DNA of 64,000 nucleotides, from the NCBI RefSeq assembly GCF_034314085.1, contig NZ_JAVIWI010000001.1, forward strand, positions 1,984,001 to 2,048,000, written 5' to 3'. The notes beneath the pieces were generated by a model, which ran no database searches, was not told where the DNA came from, and worked only from the letters and a program-made list of their open reading frames with translations. A program made the translations under genes and the position numbers. Positions 35,975 to 44,845 of the stretch are shown here, one piece after another. The stretch is from Undibacterium sp. 5I1 (GTDB lineage: Bacteria; Pseudomonadota; Gammaproteobacteria; Burkholderiales; Burkholderiaceae_D). Positions within the stretch are counted from its first letter, which is position 1, and each line of letters starts with the position of its first letter.

Positions 35975-38056
35975 ATGCGCCAGATCATGGAGCGAGGCAA
36001 CGACGGTGCGCAAGCGACACCGCTATCACCCAGCCAATCCGACAGATTTATCTCTGCCGGAACCCATCCCGAATTATTAGCCGCGTCGCACTTGCGCTCC
36101 GCCGCTTATGGTGTAGAGCGTAAAGCCGCACCTGACTTCAGCAGTTTAAGCAATAAAGAACTGGCGCTGCTGATGGAACAAAATCATGCTTTGCACACCT
36201 ATGCGCTACCAGTGATGGAAACGCTCTACGAGCAGATTATTGATACCCACAGCATGGTCTTGCTGACAGATGCTAACGGCCACATCTTGCATGCGTTTGG
36301 CGACCAAGATTTTTTACAAAAAGCAGATCAGGTAGCGATACGCCCGGGAGTGATGTGGGCAGAGCATAGCAAAGGTACCAACGCAATCGGCACCGCATTG
36401 GTTGAGGCCGCGCCTACTTTAATCCACGGCAGCGATCATTATCTGCAAGCCAATCATTTTCTGACATGTTCTGCCGCGCCGATTTTTGACTATCAGGGCA
36501 AAGTGTTAGGAGTACTTGACGTCACTGGCGACTACCGCAGCTTTCACAAACATACGATGGCCTTAGTCCGTATGTCGGCCCAGATGATAGAGAACCAGTT
36601 GTTCTCCGCCACATTTGAAGACGCTATCACCCTGCACTTCCATGCACGACCTGAGTTTATCGGCACCTTAATGGAAGGCATCGCCTGCTTTACACCAGAC
36701 GGACGTTTCTTATCGGCAAATCGTAGTGCTTTATTCCAGCTTGGATTGCCATTAGCGTCCTTGACTGCACATAGCTTTAGCTCGCTGTTTGGGGTCGCCT
36801 TGTCATCGCTGCTTGATCATTACCGCAACGCGACGGCACAATTTTTATCGCTCTCATTACCGGGCGGAGTGCGGGTATCAGCACGCGCGGAACTTAAGCT
36901 GAAAAATAGCTTCTCACAATACGCGCAAGGACAAGAACAAGAACGACAAGACTACCAAAAGGCTTCAGAAAACCATCATCCAGCAGCGAATTACAGTTCA
37001 CAAAATAGCCCCTCAAATAGCTCAAAACTAAAAGCCCTAAACACGGGCGATCCGCTGATCGCTAATTTAATCAATAAAATCAGCAAAGTCGCCGAGCACG
37101 ATATCAGCTTGCTGATCACGGGCGAAACAGGTACGGGCAAAGAGCTGTTGGCTCAGGCAATACATCAAGATTCATCCCGACGACAAGCTGCATTCATCGC
37201 AGTTAATTGCGCCTCGATTCCAGAGACCTTAATTGAATCAGAATTATTTGGTTACGAAGATGGCGCATTCACCGGCGCACGAAAAAAAGGTAACATCGGC
37301 AAGATCCAGCAAGCGCATGGCGGCACTTTATTTTTAGATGAAATCGGTGATATGCCCCTAAGTATGCAAGCTCGATTACTCCGGGTATTGCAAGAGCGCA
37401 GCGTGATGCCGCTGGGTGGAAATAAATCTATTCATGTCGATGTAAAACTGATCTGTGCAACCCACCGTAATCTGCGCGAGCTGATTGCCAAAGGTGAATT
37501 CCGCGAGGATTTGTACTACCGGCTGAATGGTCTGGTTTTAAAACTGCCCGCTTTGCGCGAACGTTCTGATATGACGGTGCTAGCTCAAAGAATGCTGGCC
37601 GAAGAAAATCGGTCGCGCCATAAAAACGGCAAACCCCACCAAATTTCTAGCGATGTCATGCAGTTATTTAAGCACCACCGCTGGCCCGGCAATTTACGCC
37701 AACTCAACAACCTCTTACGCACGGCGATGTTGATGGCTGGCGAAAACAATGAAATTTGTCGTGAACATTTACCAGAGGATTTTTTAGAGGAAATCACGAC
37801 GCTGACCGAGTACCAACCGACACTAGATCAGTCCGTCACCCATGTAAGCCATGTCACACCTGACATCAATCAAGCAGTCTTTAACGATTTATCCTCTGCT
37901 AACGCCATCCAATCAGTGCAGCCCATCAGTAAGAGTAAGTTACAGGATTTAGAAATTCAGGCCATACAAACTGCATTGCAAATTCATGGCGGTAATGTCT
38001 CTGCTGCTGCCCGTGCTTTGGGCGTGTCGCGCAATACGATTTACCGAAAGCGCTAA
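35975..38056 (+). CDS. AcoR-type sigma-54-dependent transcriptional activator
   Basis: 693 residues. N-terminal GAF-like sensor (about 80-200, GVMWAEHSKGTNAIGTAL is typical of AcoR), a PAS-like region (215-290), the AAA+ domain with Walker A GETGTGKE, sigma-54 contact loop ELFGYEDGAFTGA, and DEIGDMPLSMQARLLRVLQE, then a Fis-type helix-turn-helix at the C-terminus (GGNVSAAARALGVSRNTIYRK). It is divergent from iorA, which carries a sigma-54 promoter, so it very likely activates that operon in response to the hydroxylase substrate or a related compound. Confidence 0.9.
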   Translation: MRQIMERGNDGAQATPLSPSQSDRFISAGTHPELLAASHLRSAAYGVERKAAPDFSSLSNKELALLMEQNHALHTYALPVMETLYEQIIDTHSMVLLTDANGHILHAFGDQDFLQKADQVAIRPGVMWAEHSKGTNAIGTALVEAAPTLIHGSDHYLQANHFLTCSAAPIFDYQGKVLGVLDVTGDYRSFHKHTMALVRMSAQMIENQLFSATFEDAITLHFHARPEFIGTLMEGIACFTPDGRFLSANRSALFQLGLPLASLTAHSFSSLFGVALSSLLDHYRNATAQFLSLSLPGGVRVSARAELKLKNSFSQYAQGQEQERQDYQKASENHHPAANYSSQNSPSNSSKLKALNTGDPLIANLINKISKVAEHDISLLITGETGTGKELLAQAIHQDSSRRQAAFIAVNCASIPETLIESELFGYEDGAFTGARKKGNIGKIQQAHGGTLFLDEIGDMPLSMQARLLRVLQERSVMPLGGNKSIHVDVKLICATHRNLRELIAKGEFREDLYYRLNGLVLKLPALRERSDMTVLAQRMLAEENRSRHKNGKPHQISSDVMQLFKHHRWPGNLRQLNNLLRTAMLMAGENNEICREHLPEDFLEEITTLTEYQPTLDQSVTHVSHVTPDINQAVFNDLSSANAIQSVQPISKSKLQDLEIQAIQTALQIHGGNVSAAARALGVSRNTIYRKR

Positions 38057-38095
38057 AGCAGGGGATAGTCTGATTTGTGCTTCGCTAGGATCTGA

Positions 38096-38959
38096 CTAAT
38101 CTTCAATCAAAGCGAAGCGCGGCGTCTTAATACCATCCACTTCTATGGTTTCAAAAAACACGTCTTTAGCACGAGTCCAAATGCTACCATTATGCGAACG
38201 GTACACAATCACTGGTGTCAAATCCGACTCTTGCGTTGCCTCATACAATAATTCGTACACGCCACCTTTGTAATGGCGGTAGCGCTGTACTGGTTTGTCT
38301 TGTATTTTATCCGGCACAAGCATGCTGGATTTTGGCTCTGGTGCTGCGGTCTGTTTTTTTAAGAAGGCACCGACTTTAGCCGCACTGAGTTTATTGATTT
38401 CTTGTAGCAAGCGGGGATCAACGCTGCGCATGTCGTACTGTTTACCCAAATGGGCAGCAATGCGCAACAGCAAAGCCGAGGCGACTTCGGCATCGGCCTC
38501 TGCCCTGTGCGCCGCACCAGCAAAGCGGATACCCAAAGATGATGCCAGACGACCGAGTGAATAACTATCCAATCCAGGGAAAACCCGGCGCGCTAATTTG
38601 ACCGAACACACGACCCCATCGTAACTAGGCCATAGACCTAAACGATCACTTTCTGCCTGCAAAAATTTCTCATCAAAACTAGCGTTATGGGCGGCTAAAG
38701 TATCGTTACCAATAAACTCGACCAGCTCAGGAATCACCTCCGATGCTGGTGGTGCTTTGTTGACCATTGCTTGGGTAATGCCAGTCAGTTCAGTAATAAA
38801 AGAGGAGATGCGGACATTACAATTGATCAGCGATACATAACGATCCACCACCTGATCGCCAACGATCCGCAGCGCCGCAACTTCGGTCACGCGACCGCCT
38901 TGTTCCGGGCTCATGCCTGAGGTTTCAAAGTCAATCATGACGATAGGTTTTTCAAACAT
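38096..38959 (-). CDS. DEDDh 3'-5' exonuclease fused to DUF1653
   Basis: 287 residues. The N-terminal exonuclease has the four acidic sites: IDFETSG (Asp, Glu), HNASFDEKF (Asp) and HRAEADAEV (His, Asp), as in DNA polymerase III epsilon. A linker (about 190-215) leads to a C-terminal DUF1653 domain: RYRHYKGGVYELLYEA, TPVIVYRSHNG and a final Phe-Glu-rich strand. The nuclease probably trims DNA or RNA ends; the DUF1653 part is a small beta domain of unknown role. Single minus-strand gene. Confidence 0.85.
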   Translation of the reverse strand: MFEKPIVMIDFETSGMSPEQGGRVTEVAALRIVGDQVVDRYVSLINCNVRISSFITELTGITQAMVNKAPPASEVIPELVEFIGNDTLAAHNASFDEKFLQAESDRLGLWPSYDGVVCSVKLARRVFPGLDSYSLGRLASSLGIRFAGAAHRAEADAEVASALLLRIAAHLGKQYDMRSVDPRLLQEINKLSAAKVGAFLKKQTAAPEPKSSMLVPDKIQDKPVQRYRHYKGGVYELLYEATQESDLTPVIVYRSHNGSIWTRAKDVFFETIEVDGIKTPRFALIED

Positions 38960-39263
38960 GTTTGTGTTCTCTAATCTTTGTAATCTGTGTAATATAAGTG
39001 AACCGAGCGTGAACTAAGTGTTAACTTAAGCGTGAACATCTTAGTGAACGAATACACTCACTAAGGCAGCTATTGTAAACGCTAGCAGAGGCGAAATACC
39101 AGTCAGCACATATCCGCTCTACAGCTTGGAATTAACTAATAACAATCTGAAATTGTCGAAAATATTTTTAAGCGTCATCCCTCTTTTTTGTCCGGCTTTT
39201 TTTAACCGAGAATGTCTATTGGAACAGCGACAATAGAAATTCTCGGTTTAATACTATAAAAAT
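38960..39263. other. Divergent region exonuclease / MFS gene
   Basis: The first 110 bases repeat the word GTGAAC four times (near 38999-39048). A hairpin of the AACCGAGA family lies at 39204-39248, right before the MFS start. No promoter is identified. Confidence 0.5.
39204..39248. repeat. Hairpin of the AACCGAGA family, copy 2
   Basis: AACCGAGAAT / ATTCTCGGTT ten pairs, one mismatch, then TCTATTG / CAATAGA seven pairs, nine-base loop. It shares its ends with the element at 2517-2705 but is only 45 bp long. It ends 15 bases before the MFS start codon. Confidence 0.65.
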
Positions 39264-40541
39264 ATGAAAAAGCGTCTGCTACAAAGATTCACCTTAGCTC
39301 CTACTGACTTACTACGCGATCTGGTGTATCGCCGTTTGTGGACGTCGATACTGATCAGCTCGCTTGGTGCACAAGTGACGATGCTGGCGCTGCCTTTGAC
39401 GGCTGCGATTTTATTGCATGCCACGCCGACTCAAATGGGTATTTTGACTTTTATGGAAACCTTGCCATTTGTGTTTTTATCGCTGCCATCAGGGGTGTGG
39501 CTAGACAGAGTGCGCAAATTACCCGTGTACGTCGTCGGTGAAATCTTGGTAGCGATTGCGGTCGCCAGTGTCCCGCTGGTCTGGTGGTTAGGTTCCATCA
39601 ATATGATGTGGTTGTATGTAGTCGGCTTTATTATTGGCGCAGTCAATACAACATCAGGTACCGCCGCACAAATCGTTTTGACCCAGATTGTCCCCAGAGA
39701 GCGGCTGGTAGAAGCATTTGCAAAAAATGCGCTGGCAAACTCCGGTGCAGAGATCGCGGGGCCAGCCGCTGCCGGTAGCTTGATTAATCTGATGGGGGCA
39801 CCACTGGCACTGATGACGGATGCCTTATTACTGCTCAGCTCCGCCACCATTTTACGTGGGATTAAAGTCAATGAAGTCAGACCTAGTATTGAGGGCGCGC
39901 ATTTTTGGAATGACCTTAAAGCAGGTATTCAGTTTGTCTGGAATAAACCTCTATTAGTCTCACTCGCAGCGACCGTCGGTGGCTGGCAACTTTGCTACAA
40001 CGCGGCACTGGTCGTACAAATTTTATTTGCTACCCGCACTTTAGGCTTATCGGAACAAGCTGTTGGTCTCAGTTATATGGGCATGGGGATCGGTACTGTT
40101 ATCGCCAGTATTTATGGTCATCGTATTAGCCGTAGCATAGGCCCCGGCCCTTGCATGGTGCTCGGTATCAGTATCTGTGGGTTTGGCTGGTCTTTGCTGG
40201 CAATAGCACCAATTGATCACTGGGGCGTGATTGCTTTCACGATCATGCTGGTGTGCTTCTCTATTGGTGGCGTGCTGATTTTTATTAATTTTTTGGCGTT
40301 GCGGCAAGCAGTTACTCCAGAACCGCTACTCGGCAGAATGACGTCCACGATGCGCTGGCTGATTTTGCTACCTGCTGGCCCCGGTGCATTAATCGGCGGC
40401 TGGATGGGCGAGCACCTTGGCTTGCGCTACTCACTCGGCTTTGCGGGTGTCGCCGCCCTGCTGCTGGCCTTGGTGGCATGGCGCAATCCAGTCATCCGTG
40501 GCATCACAGTGTTGCCAAATTTAAACAAGCATGAAATTTGA
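39264..40541 (+). CDS. Major facilitator superfamily transporter
   Basis: 425 residues with about twelve membrane helices, separated by a central loop near residues 205-220. The motif GVWLDRVRKLPV between helices 2 and 3 is the MFS motif A (GxxxDRxxRR type), and the overall pattern resembles the enterobactin exporter/tetracycline-type MFS_3 group. Substrate unknown. No ribosome site is visible: a hairpin and AATACTATAAAAAT precede the ATG directly. A hairpin at 40571-40600 follows the gene. Confidence 0.85.
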   Translation: MKKRLLQRFTLAPTDLLRDLVYRRLWTSILISSLGAQVTMLALPLTAAILLHATPTQMGILTFMETLPFVFLSLPSGVWLDRVRKLPVYVVGEILVAIAVASVPLVWWLGSINMMWLYVVGFIIGAVNTTSGTAAQIVLTQIVPRERLVEAFAKNALANSGAEIAGPAAAGSLINLMGAPLALMTDALLLLSSATILRGIKVNEVRPSIEGAHFWNDLKAGIQFVWNKPLLVSLAATVGGWQLCYNAALVVQILFATRTLGLSEQAVGLSYMGMGIGTVIASIYGHRISRSIGPGPCMVLGISICGFGWSLLAIAPIDHWGVIAFTIMLVCFSIGGVLIFINFLALRQAVTPEPLLGRMTSTMRWLILLPAGPGALIGGWMGEHLGLRYSLGFAGVAALLLALVAWRNPVIRGITVLPNLNKHEI

Positions 40542-40570
40542 GCGAAATTACCGGGATGTCGCCATATAAT

Positions 40571-40600
40571 GCCCGATTAGCACTTCTGCCCCAATCGGGC
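40571..40600 (+). terminator. Hairpin after the MFS gene
   Basis: GCCCGATT / AATCGGGC, eight perfect pairs, 14-base loop, no T run. It may be a weak terminator or an mRNA-stabilising structure. Confidence 0.4.
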
Positions 40601-40612
40601 TGGAATAGGTAA

Positions 40613-40650
40613 GTTCTAAAAATTCTCTGACAGAGACAGCGCAAGCCAAA
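40613..40650. repeat. Partial copy of the TTCTAAAAA motif
   Basis: AAGTTCTAAAAATTCTCTGA then CAGAGACAGCGC resembles the left end of the 35801 element (TTGTAAAAACCC, then CGAGATGCAGCGC). Only the end is conserved. Confidence 0.35.
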
Positions 40651-40776
40651 AAACTCGCTGCACATCTATCGGATTTTTGAATTTCCCAATAAACGAGCTA
40701 GGACACACAATGTCTTCCAGTTCATGTTGCGTAATTTTTTGCGTAGTTTTTATTAGATTGACACCAAGGTAAAACA

Positions 40777-43032
40777 ATGCCAAACGACACCTCTGCTCAA
40801 CCCGCCTTTAAGCCCTACATTCCCGCATCAGCCCAACTTCCAGAAATGACCATCCGCGCCCTAATCATGGGTGTGGTACTGGGCATTATCTTTGGTGCGT
40901 CATCTTTGTATCTGGTGTTAAAAGTTGGCCTTACGGTCAGCGCTTCGATTCCAGTGTCGGTGATCGCGATTACCTTGTTCCGCGTATTCCAAAAAATGGG
41001 TGGCAAAGATTCCACTATTCTGGAAAACAATATCACCCAAACTGCTGGCTCTGCAGGTGAATCCATCGCCTTTGGTCTTGGCGTGACGATGCCAGCGATT
41101 TTGATTCTGGGCTTTGATCTGGAAATCTGGCGTGTGATGTTAGTTGGTGTATTGGGTGGTTTGCTCGGTATTTTATTGATGATACCGATGCGTCGCACCT
41201 TGATTGTCGACCAACATTTAGAACTCAAATATCCCGAAGGTACTGCTTGCGCAGAAGTATTAAAAGCCGCAGCTAATCAAAGCTCGCGTGATGCAGCAGG
41301 TGAAGGCGACAATCCCAATGCTTTTGCAGAAGCCAGCAAACGCGCCAAGATTATTTTTGCGGGTTTTGGTGTTGGCCTGATTTATAAGATCGTCAACGTC
41401 GCTTTGCGCGGTTGGAAAGATACGCCAGAAGTCGCGTTCGGTGCACCGTTAAAAGCAGGATCAATCGGCGCAGAAATTTCGCCGGAATTACTCGGCGTTG
41501 GTTATGTTATTGGCCCACGTATCGCATCAACCATGGCTGCTGGCGGCGTCATGTCCTATCTCTTGCTGATCCCGATGATCAAGTTCTTCGGTGATGCATT
41601 GACTGTGCCGGTCAGCCCGGGTACGACCCTAATTAGCGCAATGAGTCCTGGCGCTATCCGCAGTTCTTACATCTTGTATATTGGTGCTGGTGCAGTTGCC
41701 GCGGGTGGCTTAATCAGTTTGATGCGAGCCATGCCAACAATCTGGCGCAGCCTGTCCAAAGGTATTGCGGGAATGCGCAACACCACTAATGCAGTCAAAT
41801 CCACTTTGCGCACTGAGCAAGATATTCCGATGAAATGGGTCGTCATTGGCTCGCTGGCGATTATTGCCATCATCACCGCGGCAACGCCTTTGCACATGAA
41901 TATCCTCGGTGCGATTTTGATTTTGGTGTTTGGCTTTTTATTCGCGACGGTATCATCCCGTTTAACGGGTGAAATTGGTTCATCCTCCAACCCGATCTCC
42001 GGCATGACCGTGGCGACCTTGCTATTTACCTGCCTGATCTTTTTATTGATGGGCTGGACTGGCGGACAATATTATGTGACGGCGTTATCGGTCGGCGCGA
42101 TTGTCTGTATCGCATCGAGTAACGCTGGCTCAACTTCACAAGATTTAAAAACCGGATATCTGGTCGGTGCAACACCACGCTTGCAGCAGTTTGCGATTTT
42201 GGCTGGAGCACTGACTTCTGCTTTGGTTTTGGGTCCGATCTTACTTAAACTCAATGAGAGCGCAACTACCTATGTACCCGCAGCGCAGGTCGCGCCAAAT
42301 CTGGTCACCGATGTCAGCAAACTGACGGATACAGCGCAACTCACCGGCACGCAAGCTGAGGCAGATAAAGCAACTTATAAAGTCTGGCAAAAAAGCGACA
42401 CTGTCGGCGGCCCAGCTGGCAAGTATCTGGTAGACAATGCTGGCAAGGTTGTCTATATGGTTGATCCAGGTATTAACGGCACTTACAAAGAATTACCGGA
42501 TGGCACCAAGGTCGCCAAGTTTGATGCGCCAAAAGCGGTATTAATGTCCTACATCATCAAAGGTATTTTGGATCAAAAATTACCTTGGACTCTGGTGATC
42601 TTCGGCGTGATGATTGCCGTGATTTTAGAAATGGCTGGCATCCCTTCCCTAGCGTTTGCGGTTGGTGTGTATTTGCCTTTATCCTCCTCGGCGCCCTTAT
42701 TTATCGGCGGAATGATTCGCTGGCTAGTAGATCGTCGCAATAGCAAACTAGATCGCTACAAAACAATGACGGATGAGGAGAAGCAAGCAGCGGGCGATAG
42801 CAGTTCTGGTGTCTTATTGTCCTCAGGCTACATTGCTGGCGGTGCATTGGCCGGTATCTTCATCGCTTTCAGCGCTGGTATTCTGACCAATTTTGATAAG
42901 TCCATCGGTGACTGGGCAACGGCACATAATCCTTTCTACGAGGGTATCAACTCAAACGCCTTGTCGATGATTCCTTATGTGTTAATCGTATTGCTGCTGT
43001 ATTTTGTCGCCAGGGAAAAGAAAACTAGCTAA
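40777..43032 (+). CDS. OPT family oligopeptide transporter
   Basis: 751 residues with some 15 membrane helices. EMTIRALIMGVVLGIIFGAS, NNITQTAGSAGESIAFG, YPEGTACAEVLKAA and SSNAGSTSQDLKTGYLVGATPR are the hallmark segments of the bacterial OPT family, which imports peptides or metal-chelating compounds with protons. A periplasmic or loop insertion lies near 495-590. AAGGT precedes the ATG. A pyroglutamyl peptidase gene downstream (43549) would suit peptide use, but a strong terminator stands between them. Confidence 0.92.
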   Translation: MPNDTSAQPAFKPYIPASAQLPEMTIRALIMGVVLGIIFGASSLYLVLKVGLTVSASIPVSVIAITLFRVFQKMGGKDSTILENNITQTAGSAGESIAFGLGVTMPAILILGFDLEIWRVMLVGVLGGLLGILLMIPMRRTLIVDQHLELKYPEGTACAEVLKAAANQSSRDAAGEGDNPNAFAEASKRAKIIFAGFGVGLIYKIVNVALRGWKDTPEVAFGAPLKAGSIGAEISPELLGVGYVIGPRIASTMAAGGVMSYLLLIPMIKFFGDALTVPVSPGTTLISAMSPGAIRSSYILYIGAGAVAAGGLISLMRAMPTIWRSLSKGIAGMRNTTNAVKSTLRTEQDIPMKWVVIGSLAIIAIITAATPLHMNILGAILILVFGFLFATVSSRLTGEIGSSSNPISGMTVATLLFTCLIFLLMGWTGGQYYVTALSVGAIVCIASSNAGSTSQDLKTGYLVGATPRLQQFAILAGALTSALVLGPILLKLNESATTYVPAAQVAPNLVTDVSKLTDTAQLTGTQAEADKATYKVWQKSDTVGGPAGKYLVDNAGKVVYMVDPGINGTYKELPDGTKVAKFDAPKAVLMSYIIKGILDQKLPWTLVIFGVMIAVILEMAGIPSLAFAVGVYLPLSSSAPLFIGGMIRWLVDRRNSKLDRYKTMTDEEKQAAGDSSSGVLLSSGYIAGGALAGIFIAFSAGILTNFDKSIGDWATAHNPFYEGINSNALSMIPYVLIVLLLYFVAREKKTS

Positions 43033-43106
43033 CTTTTTTTAATGCGCTAGACGCTTAGGCGTAGATATCTAACTAAACAGCCTAACTAAGCAGCAATATA
43101 AAAATT

Positions 43107-43145
43107 AAAAAGAGCTTAAGCGCGAAAAGCGTTTAAGCTCTTTTT
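43107..43145 (+). terminator. Rho-independent terminator after the OPT gene
   Basis: AAAAAGAGCTTAAGCGC pairs with GCGTTTAAGCTCTTTTT across a GAAA loop, with one G-T pair. It is symmetric enough to work on both strands. Confidence 0.85.
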
Positions 43146-43168
43146 ACTTCTACAGCCCCGGAGGCGAC

Positions 43169-43450
43169 ATGAATGAGGACAATCTCAGCAGAAATCTATT
43201 TACCGTCGCGACTTACTATATCCCGACCGACGCTTGCATAGTCCAGGGTTGTCTGGTGGCTGCGGGCATCCCCGCCGTGATCGCTGACGACAATCTGGTG
43301 CAGACCGATACGCTCCTAACCGCGGCATTGGGTGGCGTACGGATTCTGGTGCCAGAATCTTATTTGCAGCAATCACAAGAAGTCATCGCCGCCTTCAACC
43401 GCGGTGACTATCAGCTTGATGATAATGTCGATGTCGGTGAGCTTGAGTAA
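43169..43450 (+). CDS. DUF2007 protein
   Basis: 93 residues. The pattern FTVATYYIPTDACIVQGCLVAAGIPAVIADDN and GGVRILVPESYLQQSQEVIAA is that of DUF2007 (putative prokaryotic signal-transducing protein), quoted in part: ACIVQGCLVAAGIPA and GGVRILVPES. The domain is a small alpha-beta fold of unknown function. GGAGG five bases before the ATG is a strong ribosome site. Confidence 0.85.
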   Translation: MNEDNLSRNLFTVATYYIPTDACIVQGCLVAAGIPAVIADDNLVQTDTLLTAALGGVRILVPESYLQQSQEVIAAFNRGDYQLDDNVDVGELE

Positions 43451-43459
43451 ACGACTCTT

Positions 43460-43545
43460 AATATACTCGTATCTAGTATATTAAGAGTGTCCATATAATC
43501 ATTGGACAATGAGGCATTTTTAAAAAATAAAATGGGGAGTATATT
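43460..43545 (+). repeat. 85-bp dispersed element, copy 6
   Basis: Left end AATATACTCG, GTATATTAAGA, hairpin TGTCCA-TATAATCAT-TGGACA, AAAAAATAAAATGGGGAGTA, end TATT. It is one of the two best preserved copies. Its right-end GGGGAG falls nine bases before the TTG start of pcp. Confidence 0.8.
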
Positions 43546-43548
43546 CAA

Positions 43549-44286
43549 TTGAGCCAATTGAGCCGATCTCATATTGATCACAATGATGACAATAGTGCGA
43601 CCGTCGTCCTGATTACCGGCTTTGACGCCTTCGATCAGCAAAGCATCAATCCCTCATGGGAGGTAGTCAAAGCACTGGCCGATTGGTGCTGCCAAGGAGC
43701 TAACATCAAGACGCAATTGCTACCCTGCGTATTCGGTAAGGCGATTACGATGTTAGAACAAGCCATTACCGCGGTCAACCCAGCGATCGTCCTCTGCGTC
43801 GGTCAGGCCGGCGGGAGAAGCGGTATCTCGATTGAGCGCGTCGCCATCAACATCGACGATGCGCGGATTGCCGACAATGCAGGCGAGCAGCCGATCGATC
43901 ATCCGGTCGTCAACGGCGCCCCAGCGGCCTATTTTTCTAACTTACCGATCAAAGCCATCGTGCATCAGCTTCGCGCTGCGGGTATTCCCGCCGCTGTCTC
44001 AAATACTGCGGGGACCTTTGTTTGCAACCATCTATTTTATGGCTTGATGCATCATCTGGCGACGCGGGCGCTTGTCATCGAAGCGCAAACCACTGAGCCC
44101 AAAACGATGCGAGGTGGCTTTATCCATATCCCTTACCTGCCCGAGCAGGTGGCACAAGCTGGTACACAACCAGCAGGTGCACCCAGCATGGCGCTGGCGA
44201 CGGTGGTGAGAGGATTACAGATCGCGATACAAACTAGCCTTAGCCTGGAAAAAGACATCATAGAAACTGGCGGACATCTAAACTAA
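43549..44286 (+). CDS. pcp: Pyroglutamyl-peptidase I
   Basis: 245 residues if translation begins at TTG 43549; the family core starts at VVLITGFDAFDQ, residue 19. No ATG or GTG lies in frame before that core, so TTG (43549 or 43558) is the likely start. The ribosome site GGGGAG is part of the dispersed element just upstream. Catalytic residues: Glu in GGRSGISIERVAIN, Cys in SNTAGTFVCNHLFY and His in GGFIHIPYLPEQ. It removes N-terminal pyroglutamate from peptides. Confidence 0.88.
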   Translation: MSQLSRSHIDHNDDNSATVVLITGFDAFDQQSINPSWEVVKALADWCCQGANIKTQLLPCVFGKAITMLEQAITAVNPAIVLCVGQAGGRSGISIERVAINIDDARIADNAGEQPIDHPVVNGAPAAYFSNLPIKAIVHQLRAAGIPAAVSNTAGTFVCNHLFYGLMHHLATRALVIEAQTTEPKTMRGGFIHIPYLPEQVAQAGTQPAGAPSMALATVVRGLQIAIQTSLSLEKDIIETGGHLN

Positions 44287-44566
44287 ATGACAACAAAATC
44301 GCTATACAATCAATCCATAAATAAACCAAGCTGCCATAGCTGAAAACAATGAGCCAGCACAAGAATGGTATGATGCGGGGCAATGTCAAAACAAATCGGA
44401 ACAAATCAAACTGGTTCAAAACCAGTCAGCGCAGACGACAACAGCAAGCTATCCATCAATCTATTTGAATTTTTCGCTTAGTGCCACAAGCTTAGTAGCA
44501 AAATCGCACTCACTTGTTTCAACCGAATATTCAACAATAGCAACATCTAACCCAACACGAGATTGC

Positions 44567-44845
44567 ATGACAGACTACTATTTTGTTCTGGGGATCACGC
44601 CAAATGCGACTTTAGCGGAGGTAAAAAAAGCCTTCCGGCTGAAGGCGGCAGAGTTTCATCCAGATCGCAACAGCTCTGCCCTTGCGCCGCAAAAATTTCA
44701 TGAATGCAAAGAGGCCTATGATGTCTTATCGGACGACGCAGCGCGTGCCGCTTACGACGAAAACCGGCGCCGCAATTTGCTAGACGATCCGCTGCAAACC
44801 GCCAGCGAGATTTGGAAGAATTATTTATCAGGAGTACTGCAGTGA
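44567..44845 (+). CDS. Short J-domain protein
   Basis: 92 residues from ATG 44567; an in-frame extension to 44465 has no domain support. Almost the whole protein is a J domain: DYYFVLGITPNATLAEVKKAF, the HPD in EFHPDRNSSA, and ECKEAYDVLSDDAARAAYDENRR. There is no Gly/Phe region, zinc finger or C-terminal client domain, so it should recruit an Hsp70 to a client given by a partner. Its stop codon overlaps the GTG start of the next gene (GTGA), which points to translational coupling with the unrecognised gene downstream. Confidence 0.88.
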   Translation: MTDYYFVLGITPNATLAEVKKAFRLKAAEFHPDRNSSALAPQKFHECKEAYDVLSDDAARAAYDENRRRNLLDDPLQTASEIWKNYLSGVLQ

